Shown here: positions 8,595 through 17,880 of the stretch, piece by piece | Layout of the letters: each line of letters opens with the position of its first letter | Position numbering within the stretch: position 1 is the stretch's first letter | Source of the DNA: Rhodobacterales bacterium | GTDB lineage: Bacteria; Pseudomonadota; Alphaproteobacteria; Rhizobiales; Stappiaceae | Direction: 5' to 3' | Assembly (NCBI GenBank): GCA_008107755.1 | Contig: VIRH01000065.1 | Coordinates: forward strand, 124,001-188,000 | DNA: 64,000 bases | Notes under the pieces: model-generated | What the model was told of the DNA's origin: nothing | Database searches by the model: none | Seen by the model: only the letters and a program-made list of their open reading frames with translations | Program-made: the position numbers and the translations under genes

Positions 8595-9590
8595 TCAGCG
8601 AATTGCGATCGGGTTGATGATCATCTGTACGGCACCCTTCAGGCGGGCCTGTCCGAGCACGAACAGGAACTCGTGCACACCGTCGTCGGCCAGCGCGCGG
8701 GTATCCATGTTTTCAAGGATGTAGATGCCGTTTTGCGGCTGCAGGATCTGGTGCGCCCGGAAGGCCTCGCCTTCGGTTTCGGCAGGCACCACTTCCATGC
8801 CCCAGGTGTCCGCGCCAACAGCCATGACACCGAGCTCCGCGAGATATTCCGCACCGCTCACCCCGACGCCCGGTTCGGCCGAACCGAAGCGTTCGGGATC
8901 CGGAGTCTCGCCGTCCAGCAGATCCATCCAGTTCGAGTTGAACAGAACGACGTCACCTTCACGCAGTTCGACGCCCTGTGCCTCCGCGGCGGCCTTGATG
9001 TCCTCTTCGGTGTAGGCCGTGCCTTCCTCGACCATGTCGGTGCCGTAGTAAGCCGCCATGTCGAGTAGTACGCCGCGGCCAACAAGACCGGGCAGCTTTT
9101 CCAGCCCCAGTTCCGTCAGGCCCGAGGCCGGCGCGAAGTCGCCATAGGTCCGGCCGCCGTAGTAGACGTGATCAATCCCGGCATGACCGAGACCGTCGAT
9201 CTGCGGTCCGATGCCGAGCCAACCCATGAAGATGTCGTCGTTGTAGGTGAAGTTGTTGGCGCCCAGGCCGGAGTTGCCGTTCTGGCCTGGCTGGAGCACG
9301 GTGACCGACAGGCTGCGCGGCGGGAATGCGGGCGTATCCGCCCCGACGATCATGCCGAGGCTGTAGACCTTGCCCTCGGTTACCAGTTCGGCTGCCAGCT
9401 TGACCCGCTCGGGGGTCATCAGGTTGGCGGCGCCCAACTCGTCGTCGGCGCCCCAGCGGCTTTCTTTCCAGTCCTGCGCCGTCGCGGTCTGTACCGAAAC
9501 CATCAGGGCCAGACCGGAAACGGCCAGTCCCAGAGTCTTCCGCCATGCGCCGGCATTTTGGCCGCACACTGAATTTGCTTGAATGCTCAT
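8595..9590 (-). CDS. exported cyclase-family (PF04199-type) hydrolase
   Basis: A 331-residue protein from the ATG at 9590 (SD GGGAGGAAGC), with an N-terminal signal sequence (about residues 18-39, LGLAVSGLALMVSVQTATAQ). The mature protein resembles the large cyclase / kynurenine-formamidase-like family: WGADDELGAANLMTPE, the metal-site segment PQIDGLGHAG, then GVLLDMAAYYG and GDVVLFNSNW. The usual HxGTHxDxPxH signature is only partly kept: the Asp and the last His are present, while the first His and the GTH segment are changed. It likely hydrolyses an amide or lactone in the periplasm before or during uptake. It is the first gene of the minus-strand operon, next to a divergent promoter region. 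Confidence 0.72.
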   Translation of the reverse strand: MSIQANSVCGQNAGAWRKTLGLAVSGLALMVSVQTATAQDWKESRWGADDELGAANLMTPERVKLAAELVTEGKVYSLGMIVGADTPAFPPRSLSVTVLQPGQNGNSGLGANNFTYNDDIFMGWLGIGPQIDGLGHAGIDHVYYGGRTYGDFAPASGLTELGLEKLPGLVGRGVLLDMAAYYGTDMVEEGTAYTEEDIKAAAEAQGVELREGDVVLFNSNWMDLLDGETPDPERFGSAEPGVGVSGAEYLAELGVMAVGADTWGMEVVPAETEGEAFRAHQILQPQNGIYILENMDTRALADDGVHEFLFVLGQARLKGAVQMIINPIAIR

Positions 9591-9840
9591 GCTTCCTCCC
9601 AGAGCTCGAGATGCCATTGAGCCTAGGGTCAGAGCGCGAAGCACCGCCAATACCTTGGTGCGATTCCGGTCATAGGTTTAGGCTATACCGCTGCAAAAAG
9701 GCTTTCCGCACGCGTCGGAAGGCATAGGGTAAATCAATAAATGTAGGCGAACCTGTTTGAGCCGGGGTGGTCTTGATCTATGAGTGCACTCACTGGTTAA
9801 GGTGTCGCGTGGCATGCGCATATTTCGGGAGGAGATCAGG
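9591..9840. promoter_or_regulatory. divergent control region with LysR-type box and a 12-bp palindrome
   Basis: A 250-base spacer between the minus-strand importer operon and the plus-strand alcohol dehydrogenase/LysR pair. It holds ATAG-N7-CTAT at 9672-9686, which fits the T-N11-A LysR box. It also holds a perfect palindrome TGAGTGCACTCA at 9781-9792, about 50 bases upstream of the dehydrogenase start. The LysR regulator encoded at 10965 is the natural candidate to bind here. No clear -35/-10 pair could be fixed. Confidence 0.45.
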
Positions 9841-10968
9841 ATGAAGATTGAAGCAGCCGTTCTGCTGGATGGCGGAGTGGAGCACGATTTCGAGGCCGCA
9901 GAGGCGTTGAAGGTGCGCGAGATCGATCTCGCCGACCCGGGGCCGGGCGAAGTGCGGATCCGCGTGGCCGCCGCCGGCGTGTGCCACTCGGACCTTTCCG
10001 TGATCAACGGCACCCGCCCGCGTCCGGTGCCCATGGTGCTGGGGCACGAAGCCTCGGGGTATGTCGAAAAAGTGGGTGAGGGCGTGGATGACCTTGCGCC
10101 GGGCGATCACGTGGTGTGCATCTTCGCGCCGGGGTGTGGCAGCTGCCTGCCTTGCGCGGAAGGACGTCCAGCCCTTTGCACCCGGGCGGCCAAACATCAT
10201 GGCGTCGGGGAACTCATGACCGGGCACCGCCGCCTGTCGATGGACGGAGCGCCGGTAAACCATCACATCGGTGTTTCGGCCTTTGCCACACACGCGGTCC
10301 TGGCGCGGCAGTCGCTCGTGAAAGTCGATGTTGATCTGCCGCCTCATATATCCGCGCTGTTTTCCTGCGCAATGCTGACCGGCGCCGGTGCGGTCTTCAA
10401 CACCGCGAAAGTTTCTCCCGGCTCGAAGGTGGCCGTCTTCGGGCTCGGCGGCGTCGGGCTTTCGGCGATCCTCGGGGCGGCGGCAGCCGGTGCCGGCGAG
10501 ATCATCGCCATTGATCCGTTCGAGACAAAGATGGAGACAGCCCTCGAGATGGGCGCGACTCGGACAGTGAAGGCGGACGAACATACGGTCGAAGCGGTGC
10601 GCGAGGCGACTGGCGGCGGCGTTGATGTGGCGATCGAACTGGCGGGCTCGACCCGCGCACTGGAAAGCGCCTGGGGCTGTACCTGCCGCGGCGGCACGAC
10701 TGTCACCGCGGGCCTGCCGCATCCCGATGCGCGCATGTCGCTGAATGCGCTGCAGCTTGTTGCCGAGGAACGCACGCTCAAGGGCAGTTACATCGGCTCC
10801 TGTGTGCCGCAACGTGATCTGCCGCGAATGTTCTCGCTCTATGGACAGGGCAAGCTGCCTGTCGAGAAGATGCTCACCCACCGCCTCAAGCTCCATGACA
10901 TCAACCGGGCGATGGATCAGCTCGACCAGGGCACGGCCATTCGTCAGGTGATCGAGTTCGACGAATGA
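9841..10968 (+). CDS. zinc-dependent alcohol dehydrogenase (MDR family)
   Basis: A 375-residue medium-chain dehydrogenase. The ATG at 9841 has SD GGGAGGAG; an upstream ATG at 9784 in the same frame lacks one. Catalytic zinc ligands are Cys48, His69/Glu70 and probably Cys176. The structural zinc lobe has Cys99, Cys102, Cys105 and Cys113. The NAD motif GLGGVG is at 201-206. It belongs to the class III / aryl-alcohol dehydrogenase-like branch. It probably feeds an aldehyde to the aldehyde dehydrogenase of the divergent operon. Its stop overlaps the LysR start by four bases. Confidence 0.88.
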   Translation: MKIEAAVLLDGGVEHDFEAAEALKVREIDLADPGPGEVRIRVAAAGVCHSDLSVINGTRPRPVPMVLGHEASGYVEKVGEGVDDLAPGDHVVCIFAPGCGSCLPCAEGRPALCTRAAKHHGVGELMTGHRRLSMDGAPVNHHIGVSAFATHAVLARQSLVKVDVDLPPHISALFSCAMLTGAGAVFNTAKVSPGSKVAVFGLGGVGLSAILGAAAAGAGEIIAIDPFETKMETALEMGATRTVKADEHTVEAVREATGGGVDVAIELAGSTRALESAWGCTCRGGTTVTAGLPHPDARMSLNALQLVAEERTLKGSYIGSCVPQRDLPRMFSLYGQGKLPVEKMLTHRLKLHDINRAMDQLDQGTAIRQVIEFDE

Positions 10969-11894
10969 TCGACATCCGTCAGTTGCGATATTTCCTCGCC
11001 ATTGCGGATTCGCCGTCAATCTCGGCAGCGGCGCACAGCATCGGTGTCGCGCAACCCTCGCTGTCCCAGCATATCCAGCGCATGGAGGAGGAACTCGGCG
11101 TCAAGCTCATGGACCGCTCGCCGCGAGGCACGCTGTTGACGCAGGAAGGGCATGTGTTCGTGGATCATGCGCGCAGGATCTGCGAAAGTCTCGACCGCTG
11201 TATCGCCGACATGCGTGAGCTTGGAGGCGTGGTCCGGGGAAAGGTCGGCTTCGGCATGCCCCCGTCCTGCTCGATGGTCATGTCTGTGCCGTTGGCCGAA
11301 ACCGTGCGGCTGGAGCTGCCGGAGGTTCGCCTGCGCGCGGTCGAGGCCATGAGCGGCTATCTGAAAACCTGGATCGAGGACGGAACGGTCGATATAGGGT
11401 TTCTCTACGACCTTACGGATGCGGCGCACCTGCGTGCGACGCAGGTGATGGAGGAGGAGCTGTTCTTCTACTCCGCGCCGGACGCCTGGCCGCTCAATAC
11501 GCCGCCCGGCACGCCCGTGCCGCTGGCGGAATTGCAGAAACTGGATCTGGTCCTGCCATCGAACGGGCTGCGCAATACCATCGAGGGCTACTGCAAAAAG
11601 CACGGCATCAAGCTGAATGTCGTCGTCGAGATGGATGCGATGACACAAATCAAGGAGTTGGTGGCCAGAGGATCCGGCTACACGATCTTCGCTCCGGTAG
11701 CCGCTCAGGATTTCGTCCGCCGCGGCGAGTTGCTGAGGGCGCCGATCATCGAGCCAACTATGATCCGACCGGTCTATATTGTCTCGAACCCCTCCCGCGT
11801 GATGACACGGGCCTGCCGTGCAGTTGAACAGCTAACGCTCGACGTCGCGCGCGAGCTGGTGCAGCGGGACATCTGGGAGGGCCGGCTGGTCTGA
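10965..11894 (+). CDS. LysR-family transcriptional regulator
   Basis: A 309-residue LysR regulator. The N-terminal winged helix (residues 1-60) shows LRYFLAIADS and the recognition-helix segment PSLSQHIQRMEEELG. The remainder is a LysR substrate-binding domain. It is coupled to the alcohol dehydrogenase by an ATGA overlap. The candidate LysR box at 9672-9686 suggests it controls the divergent importer operon and its own transcript; inducer unknown. Confidence 0.88.
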   Translation: MIDIRQLRYFLAIADSPSISAAAHSIGVAQPSLSQHIQRMEEELGVKLMDRSPRGTLLTQEGHVFVDHARRICESLDRCIADMRELGGVVRGKVGFGMPPSCSMVMSVPLAETVRLELPEVRLRAVEAMSGYLKTWIEDGTVDIGFLYDLTDAAHLRATQVMEEELFFYSAPDAWPLNTPPGTPVPLAELQKLDLVLPSNGLRNTIEGYCKKHGIKLNVVVEMDAMTQIKELVARGSGYTIFAPVAAQDFVRRGELLRAPIIEPTMIRPVYIVSNPSRVMTRACRAVEQLTLDVARELVQRDIWEGRLV

Positions 11895-11912
11895 AATCGC
11901 CCGCCGACTGCC

Positions 11913-13241
11913 TCACGCGCGGCGGATCAACGCGCCAATGCCCCGGGCTGATACGGCGCGGGGACCGTCGTTCAACCTGTGCATCAATTCCAGAACCGGC
12001 GCCGCGCGGGGCCCAAGGACAGTCTTCGCCTTTCCGGCGACGCGCTCCATCAACTCCGATGGCGGCACAACAGCCGCCAGATCATGGGAATAGCTGCGGG
12101 TCATCCCGTCCCGTAAGGTCAGCGTTCCTGCGCCCTGCTGGTCGCCTATCGAGGCATCTGCGACAACCTCGACCTTTTTTGCGAACGCCGCAAGGTCGCG
12201 GTTGGCTGCCAGGGCGTCGGTATAAAGCGCGCGATCTCCCGTTTCGAGACCGGAAAGGACCATGCCGGCAAGCCAGGCATAGCTGAATTTCACCTCAAGG
12301 CCCGTGCGTGGGGTTTTCAGGTCGCAGACCCTCAGCCAGCGTGGATTGGTCCGGATCTGCAGCCATTCGACGTCCGCCAGGTCGACGCTCGCCGCGAGTG
12401 GCCGCAGGCCTTCGATCATGGCATGCAGACCGTGACAGCAGGCGTGGAACTTGTAACGGTTTTCCATGAACCGCAGTTCGGAAAAGCCTGCGAGAAACGC
12501 CTCGGGCGAGTCCGCGTGGGTCTCGACGAACCCTTGCGGTCCGAAGAGACCGTCATCCGCCGAACTCAATCCCAGCCCAGCGAGTTGTGCCGCTTCCACG
12601 CCGTTGGACGCGGCAATCCCCGCATTAAGTGGTTTGCCCATCGTGCCGAACTGGCTCTTCAAACCAGACGCTCTGGTCGCGCACAGACTGAGCGCCGCCC
12701 GCATCTGCATGTCATTCAGGCCGGCAAGGCGCCCGGCCGCAATGGTTGCGCCGAAGGCGCCGGCGGTTGCAGTCTGGTGAAAGCCGCGGTTGTAGTGCGC
12801 GGCGCCGAGCACGCGTCCGGTTCGGATTGCCGCTTCCGCACCCGTCAGGAACGCCGCACAGAGCTCGTCCGCGGTGGCATCTTGGACTTCGGCCATGGCA
12901 AGCGCGGCGGGATAGATGCCGACAGACAGATGCCCGACGTGGTCGAAATGGGTGTCGTCATAATCGAGTGCGTGGGAGATCGTGCCATTTACCAGCGCGG
13001 CCGTTCTGGCCGATGCCTCGCCGCCCCCGAAGAGAGAAGCGGCAGAGGCGGTTCCGGCCTCCGAGGCGGCGAAGGCTTGCATCTTTTCGGCCACGGGCTC
13101 ACTTGCGCCTGCAATGCCACAAACCAACCAGTCCGCCAGGGAGACCCGCGAAAGCAGAACGGCATCCGACGGACAGTCCGCAGGCGTGAGCTTCGCAAGG
13201 TAGATCAATTGATCAAGCGGAGATACGGCTGTTTGTTCCAT
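11913..13241 (-). CDS. MmgE/PrpD family protein
   Basis: An about 442-residue protein of the MmgE/PrpD family (2-methylcitrate dehydratase, cis-aconitate decarboxylase and relatives). Family features are LADWLVCGIAGA near the N-terminus, the DYDDTHFDHVGH motif and HACCHGLHAMIEGL in the second half. The frame is open to 13322. I prefer ATG 13241, preceded by GAAGGAAAC, over ATG 13265; both leave the domain whole. It stands alone between the LysR gene and the glycosidase-like gene, convergent with the former. Such stand-alone paralogues often act on a dicarboxylate; the substrate is not known. No gene is seen in the 276 bases upstream, which hold only a small 6-bp hairpin at 13362-13376. Confidence 0.8.
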   Translation of the reverse strand: MEQTAVSPLDQLIYLAKLTPADCPSDAVLLSRVSLADWLVCGIAGASEPVAEKMQAFAASEAGTASAASLFGGGEASARTAALVNGTISHALDYDDTHFDHVGHLSVGIYPAALAMAEVQDATADELCAAFLTGAEAAIRTGRVLGAAHYNRGFHQTATAGAFGATIAAGRLAGLNDMQMRAALSLCATRASGLKSQFGTMGKPLNAGIAASNGVEAAQLAGLGLSSADDGLFGPQGFVETHADSPEAFLAGFSELRFMENRYKFHACCHGLHAMIEGLRPLAASVDLADVEWLQIRTNPRWLRVCDLKTPRTGLEVKFSYAWLAGMVLSGLETGDRALYTDALAANRDLAAFAKKVEVVADASIGDQQGAGTLTLRDGMTRSYSHDLAAVVPPSELMERVAGKAKTVLGPRAAPVLELMHRLNDGPRAVSARGIGALIRRA

Positions 13242-13517
13242 TGAAGCGGCGTTTCCTTCGGACATCTGCGACCCATTGTTTCCTTCAGCATCGCGTCCCC
13301 GGCGACCATAGACCAATAGCACTTGCCTCTGCCAGCTATCGGCAGGGGCTCTGGCCGAACAGGGAAGCTTCTTCCCCTGACACGTCGGAAAATGTCGACT
13401 GATGATGAAGAGCGCCCCGCTATAAGCGTTCGGGCGCTTTCGGCACCGGTGTGACGTGCCTGGGTGCCCGGAATTCCTTCAACCAGTCTCGCAAAGCGTC
13501 TCCGGATCTTCTCCGGC

Positions 13518-14600
13518 TCACGGGTTGCCCTGAAAGCCTGTATCGAGGCATGGCAGCACATCTTCGTCGAAGTATGGCTCCTGATCGACCCAGAACATGT
13601 ACTTCACATGAAGGAAGTCGGCCGCGAAGGCGTGCAGCATCGGTACAAGGTTCTTGTGGTATGCCAGGCGCTCATCGGTGTTGGTCTCGCCGATGTAGTT
13701 GCCGTCCTGGATAGCGATCCCGAGAGGCGCGGTGAACGCGTTCTCGTGCATCATGGCAAGGGCGTGGTTCAACTGGCCCTTGCGCTGAGGCATCAGGTCC
13801 GGCGCGCCAAGGCCGACGCCGAGCTCCTCGCCAAGTTCATAGAGGCCGCGAAGGTAGCCTTCGTCCTCCCATGGAAGCCACTCGCCGGGCATGAAATTGG
13901 CATATTGCATCGTGGTCGAATGCGGAAATGCCGATTTCAGGGTGCGCATGTCGGCCATCAGGCCCTCGGCATAGAGCTCGGGGGTGAAACCGGGATCGGA
14001 TTCCTGTGACACACCGATGGCGGACTCCTGAAGGTTGATCCCTTCGATCTCACCATCGAACTCATTGCCCAGAGCCTCCAACAATGCGGCAAAGCGGGCG
14101 CGCACCTCAGCCCGCCAGCGCTTGGCCACCCATCCCTCGATTTCTCCGTCGTCATCGTACTGATGGGTCGCCCCGCCATCATAGGCGGGTGAAAGCAGGT
14201 ACTCGGGAACCGGCTGATTTTTTGGCGAAAACGAAGCGTCCTGAAGCTGCAGGAACAGCTTTTTTCCGTGTGCGGCGAGGTAATCCACATCCTCGCGGAC
14301 CGAAGAAAAGTCATAGGAGCCTTGCCGGGGTTCAAGCTCGCGCCACGTATACATGACCTGTGCACCGTCGAACCGCTTGCTGGTCAGCAGTGCATGTCCT
14401 CGCAGCGCCTCCCGGTCACGGGCAAAATAGACGAAGTGCCTCATGTCATCTGCGCCGATGGGGCAGCTTGCGTCGGTATACGCCTTGTAGGCGTCAAGAT
14501 AGCGTTCCGACGGGTTGTCCCATTCTTCCGCAGCTACCGGTGCCGCAACAAGCGCGGACCAAGCCGCAACTGCGCTCAACCATTTCTTCCTGAAAATCAT
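13518..14600 (-). CDS. secreted TIM-barrel, glycoside-hydrolase-like protein
   Basis: A 360-residue protein. The ATG at 14600 has SD GAGGAG; a GTG four codons upstream is less likely. The signal peptide (MIFRKKWLSAVAAW..., cleavage near PVAA/EEW) predicts export. The body looks like a TIM-barrel glycosidase: MYTWRELEPRQGSYDF is the kind of N-terminal motif seen in GH42-like and related enzymes. A Glu in GINLQESAIG sits where a beta-4 acid/base is expected, and the protein ends with YMFWVDQEPYF. I do not recognise a named family. It has no carbohydrate genes around it and is flanked by long non-coding gaps, so it seems a single-gene unit. Confidence 0.55.
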   Translation of the reverse strand: MIFRKKWLSAVAAWSALVAAPVAAEEWDNPSERYLDAYKAYTDASCPIGADDMRHFVYFARDREALRGHALLTSKRFDGAQVMYTWRELEPRQGSYDFSSVREDVDYLAAHGKKLFLQLQDASFSPKNQPVPEYLLSPAYDGGATHQYDDDGEIEGWVAKRWRAEVRARFAALLEALGNEFDGEIEGINLQESAIGVSQESDPGFTPELYAEGLMADMRTLKSAFPHSTTMQYANFMPGEWLPWEDEGYLRGLYELGEELGVGLGAPDLMPQRKGQLNHALAMMHENAFTAPLGIAIQDGNYIGETNTDERLAYHKNLVPMLHAFAADFLHVKYMFWVDQEPYFDEDVLPCLDTGFQGNP

Positions 14601-14884
14601 GCAACTCCTCACCGTTGTCCTGACATCCGGGCCTTCTTTTGCAAACTGCGTCCACCGTCTTATCGATGGCAGGAAGGTCCTTGCACACGGTCATACAACA
14701 ACTAGAGCGCGATTCTCACTGGTGAGTCTCTCGTCGAGCCCGAAAAAACACGTGATGTCGAACATCCGGCATTTGCAGAGCCAGGCCGATTTTCTGTCCA
14801 CAGCACTGCGCTGGTTGCCGGGAAGGGGGGCTTCAGGCTTCTGCGCCCGTTTGCAAAAATGAGGTCAGCCTCTGCAGGGAAAGA

Positions 14885-16597
14885 TCAGACGGTGAGGTTC
14901 AACTCAATCAGAGCCTGTGTACCGTTTGCGACGGATGTCAAAGCCCTGTCGATCGCAGCCGGCAGCGCCGAGGCCTCCGAAACGGTTTCGCCGTGTCCGC
15001 CGTGGGCGCGTGCGATCGCGGCATAGTCGGGGCTGGGCGACAGGTCAGCGAGGAACATGCCGTCATCCTGCGCCGCTGCGCCCTGCGGATACATCGCCAG
15101 CGTTGAATTGCGCACCGCTCCCCAGCGCCGGTTGTTGAAGACAACCGTGACGACCGGAAGTCCGTGGGCCGCCGAGGTCCAGTGGCAGGCGACCGGATTG
15201 TTGAACATGTAGGCGCCGTCGCCCAGCATTGCGAAGACCGGGCGCTGCGTTCCGCCGCTGCGCTTTTCGGCCGCTGCAACGCCCAGGGCAGCGCCAAGGC
15301 CGAAGCCAAGACCGCCTGCCGGCGTGAAACCGTAGAACTGGCCGGGCGTCCGGAACTTCGCCAGATCGGTCCGGAAGGAATACTCGTTGACCACGATCGC
15401 GCTCCCGGGAAGGTGCATGGCAAGCACCGCGCTTGCGGCCTCCGCAGTGAACCGCCCCAGGTCGACATGTTCCGCTTCCAGTCGCCGCGCTCGCAGCTCA
15501 CGCACGGCGGCGCGGCGGCGTTCGACCTTGACGGCACTGTTTTCCAACGGCGTTCCAAGCGCTGCGGCCAGCGCCTCGAGAGCGGCCGCCGGGGAAGCGG
15601 AAATGGATTCCCTTGCGGGAAAGCTTCTCAGCGGGTAGCGCGAGAACAGCGGGTCGTGATCGATTTCCCAGAGATCTCCCTGGGGAAGCGGGTGTGTGAC
15701 ACTGGGGATCCAGGGAACGTCGCAGGCGATCGACAAGACAAGGTCCGCACCGGCAAGAAGATCTTTCGTATCGAAGCCGACCGCCATCGGGTGGTCGAAG
15801 GGAAGATTGACGGACCTTGCATTGAATTGCACGACCGGGATCGCCCAGCTTTCGGCGATCGCGGCAAGATGTGCAGCCGCCCCGGCAAAGCGACCGGCGT
15901 TGCTGGTGACGATGACCGGATACTCGGCGGCGGTGATTGCCTGCGCGAGGCGGTCGATCGCGTTCCTGTCCGGTGCAAAGTCGGAGACGCGGCTGCGTTT
16001 GCGTGCGGGCCGGTCCGGATCGAGCCGCCGGGCAAGCAGCTCGCGCGGCAATGACAGGTAGACAGGTCCCGGAGGCGGCGCGGCGGCGATATCCATGGCG
16101 CGGATCGCGACATCCTCTATCTGGTCGGCGTCGCGCAGCTCGTAATCCCACTTGACCGCTTCGCGGATCATGCCCCCCTGGTCGAACATTTCCTGAGCCC
16201 AGTGAATGAAACGGGTACGGCTGCCCTCCGCACCAGTCTCCGTTAGCGGCGTGCGCCCCGCACTCAGGATAACCGGAACACCGTCCCGGATGGCATTCAG
16301 TGCGCCGCAAACCATGTTGGCGGTGCCAACGCTCACATGCACCATCGCGGTCTGGGGGCGGCCGGAATGAAGCGCATCGCCGTGGGCCATCGAGACGGCA
16401 AGGTTCTCGTGCGGCACCGTATAGGCGTTAGGCAGAACCGCGCCGCAGCCGGGCGCGCCGGCATAGGATTCCACAATCGATGGAAAGTCTGTCCCGGCAA
16501 CCGCATAGAGGCTGTCGACACCGCCCGCGGCAAGTGCCCTGAGATAGGCTTCTGCGGCGAGAACCCCTCGTTGGTCCTGGGCGGAGAGCTGGGACAT
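14885..16597 (-). CDS. thiamine-diphosphate-dependent enzyme (acetolactate synthase / benzoylformate decarboxylase superfamily)
   Basis: A 570-residue three-domain ThDP enzyme. The activating Glu64 is in VPHEN. The ThDP/Mg motif runs from GDG (459-461) to NN (488-489). A central Rossmann-like domain spans roughly 200-350. It could be a 2-oxoacid decarboxylase or ligase; the FAD-site and acetolactate-synthase-specific motifs are not evident, so a decarboxylase or an uncharacterised carboligase is more likely. Gene order, divergent from a TAXI binding protein, suggests it acts on an imported carboxylate. The 284-base gap on its 3' side holds nothing I recognise beyond a short repeat, CTCACTGGTGAG, near 14715. 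Confidence 0.8.
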   Translation of the reverse strand: MSQLSAQDQRGVLAAEAYLRALAAGGVDSLYAVAGTDFPSIVESYAGAPGCGAVLPNAYTVPHENLAVSMAHGDALHSGRPQTAMVHVSVGTANMVCGALNAIRDGVPVILSAGRTPLTETGAEGSRTRFIHWAQEMFDQGGMIREAVKWDYELRDADQIEDVAIRAMDIAAAPPPGPVYLSLPRELLARRLDPDRPARKRSRVSDFAPDRNAIDRLAQAITAAEYPVIVTSNAGRFAGAAAHLAAIAESWAIPVVQFNARSVNLPFDHPMAVGFDTKDLLAGADLVLSIACDVPWIPSVTHPLPQGDLWEIDHDPLFSRYPLRSFPARESISASPAAALEALAAALGTPLENSAVKVERRRAAVRELRARRLEAEHVDLGRFTAEAASAVLAMHLPGSAIVVNEYSFRTDLAKFRTPGQFYGFTPAGGLGFGLGAALGVAAAEKRSGGTQRPVFAMLGDGAYMFNNPVACHWTSAAHGLPVVTVVFNNRRWGAVRNSTLAMYPQGAAAQDDGMFLADLSPSPDYAAIARAHGGHGETVSEASALPAAIDRALTSVANGTQALIELNLTV

Positions 16598-16860
16598 GAT
16601 AGGCTCCTATTTTGGCTGGATTATTTGTCAGTACATTAGGCTCTGCCATGTCTCCGATCAAGGTCGAAATGGTCCCTTGATCGGCTGGAATGGTCCATTG
16701 TTCTAAAGAATATTCCATATCGTTCAGTGGTTGAGGCGGGTTTGGCGAAAAGCCAAATTTGTCATTACAAAAACGACTCTCTTCCACTAGTATTCCATTC
16801 ATGACCTTGGAGTGGTTCCGCCAGGAAGCGCTCCGGTTTTGGGGAACGAAAGGAAAATCA
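16598..16860. promoter_or_regulatory. divergent promoter region with 21-bp-spaced direct repeats
   Basis: AT-richer spacer between the ThDP enzyme and the TAXI binding protein. AATGGTCCCTTG (16668-16679) and AATGGTCCATTG (16689-16700) are near-identical direct repeats with a 21-bp period, two helical turns. An inverted repeat, TTTGGC-5-GCCAAA, lies at 16741-16757. These are plausible operator sites. The regulator is not encoded next to them. Confidence 0.45.
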
Positions 16861-17823
16861 ATGAGCAGAAAAAGCACTTCCAGCCGCCATTTCCTGAAAG
16901 CTGCGACAGTGGCCGCCGTCGCTGCATTCGCCGCGACGCCACTGGCCGCGCAGACCGTTGGGATCGGGACGACCAAGGGCGGAGCGACCGGCCAGATCGG
17001 AACCGCTCTCGCACAGGTTATTTCGCTGAATTCCGACCTTCAGGTGATCCCGCAGATCAGTGCCAACACCTCGCAGTACATTCCGATGCTGAATGCCGGA
17101 AAACTCGAACTGGCAATCGCCAATTATCCGCAGACCTATTACGCCGTAACCGGCACGGGCATGTCGGCCGAGCCGGCCGAGAAACTTCAGCTGGTTGCGA
17201 CCCTGATGCCCTTTTATGCAGCGCTGGTTGCGCCGGAGTCGAGTGGCATCAAGAGCTACGCCGACATCAAGGGCCACAAGATACCCCGCTACAGTGAGGA
17301 CTCTCTCGGCGACTTCATCCTCCGGGCGACACTTGCCGCCGGCGGGCTGACGTATGATGACGTCGAAAGCGTGCCGATCGCCAATTTCCCGCAACAGTAT
17401 GAAGCGTTCAAGGACGGCCGGATCGATGTTTCCATCGCAGCGCTCGGCTCGCAGGCCACTTTCGACCTGGAAGCCGCGGTCGGCGACATTCAGTTCCTGC
17501 CCATTCCGGAAGACGCAATCGGCACAGTGAAAGAGTTCCTGCCTGGTGCCTATCTTTACGATGTGGCGGCCAACGAGGAGCTTCCCGGTCTGGACGAGCC
17601 GACCACTGTCTTCGCCTATGACTATCTGCTTTTCGCCAACGCCGATGTGTCGGCGGACCTGATCGCCAAGGTCGCCAAGGCCATCTACGAAGGGGCGGAT
17701 TACCTGAAGGGCACAGGACCTCTGTGGGCGAAATTCGATCCCGCGACCATCGGCAAGAAGGCTGACATTTCCTACCATCCAGGGGCGGTCGCCTTTTTCG
17801 AAAGCGCCGGTCTCGATCACTGA
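16861..17823 (+). CDS. TAXI-family TRAP transporter substrate-binding protein
   Basis: A 320-residue exported protein. The ATG at 16861 follows AAAGGAAAATC. The signal peptide covers about residues 1-31 (AATVAAVAAFAATPLAA). The mature N-terminus, VGIGTTKGGATGQIGTALAQVI, is the glycine-rich opening of TAXI proteins, followed by PRYSEDSLGD and FKDGRIDVSI. TAXI proteins work with fused-type TRAP permeases, and one is encoded convergently 236 bases away (18060-20033). That is an unusual arrangement for a pair that normally shares an operon. Confidence 0.82.
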   Translation: MSRKSTSSRHFLKAATVAAVAAFAATPLAAQTVGIGTTKGGATGQIGTALAQVISLNSDLQVIPQISANTSQYIPMLNAGKLELAIANYPQTYYAVTGTGMSAEPAEKLQLVATLMPFYAALVAPESSGIKSYADIKGHKIPRYSEDSLGDFILRATLAAGGLTYDDVESVPIANFPQQYEAFKDGRIDVSIAALGSQATFDLEAAVGDIQFLPIPEDAIGTVKEFLPGAYLYDVAANEELPGLDEPTTVFAYDYLLFANADVSADLIAKVAKAIYEGADYLKGTGPLWAKFDPATIGKKADISYHPGAVAFFESAGLDH

Positions 17824-17880
17824 GACATCCGTTGCCGTGATCTCTTCTTCATGGACGTTGTAGAGATCCGTATTTTCATT

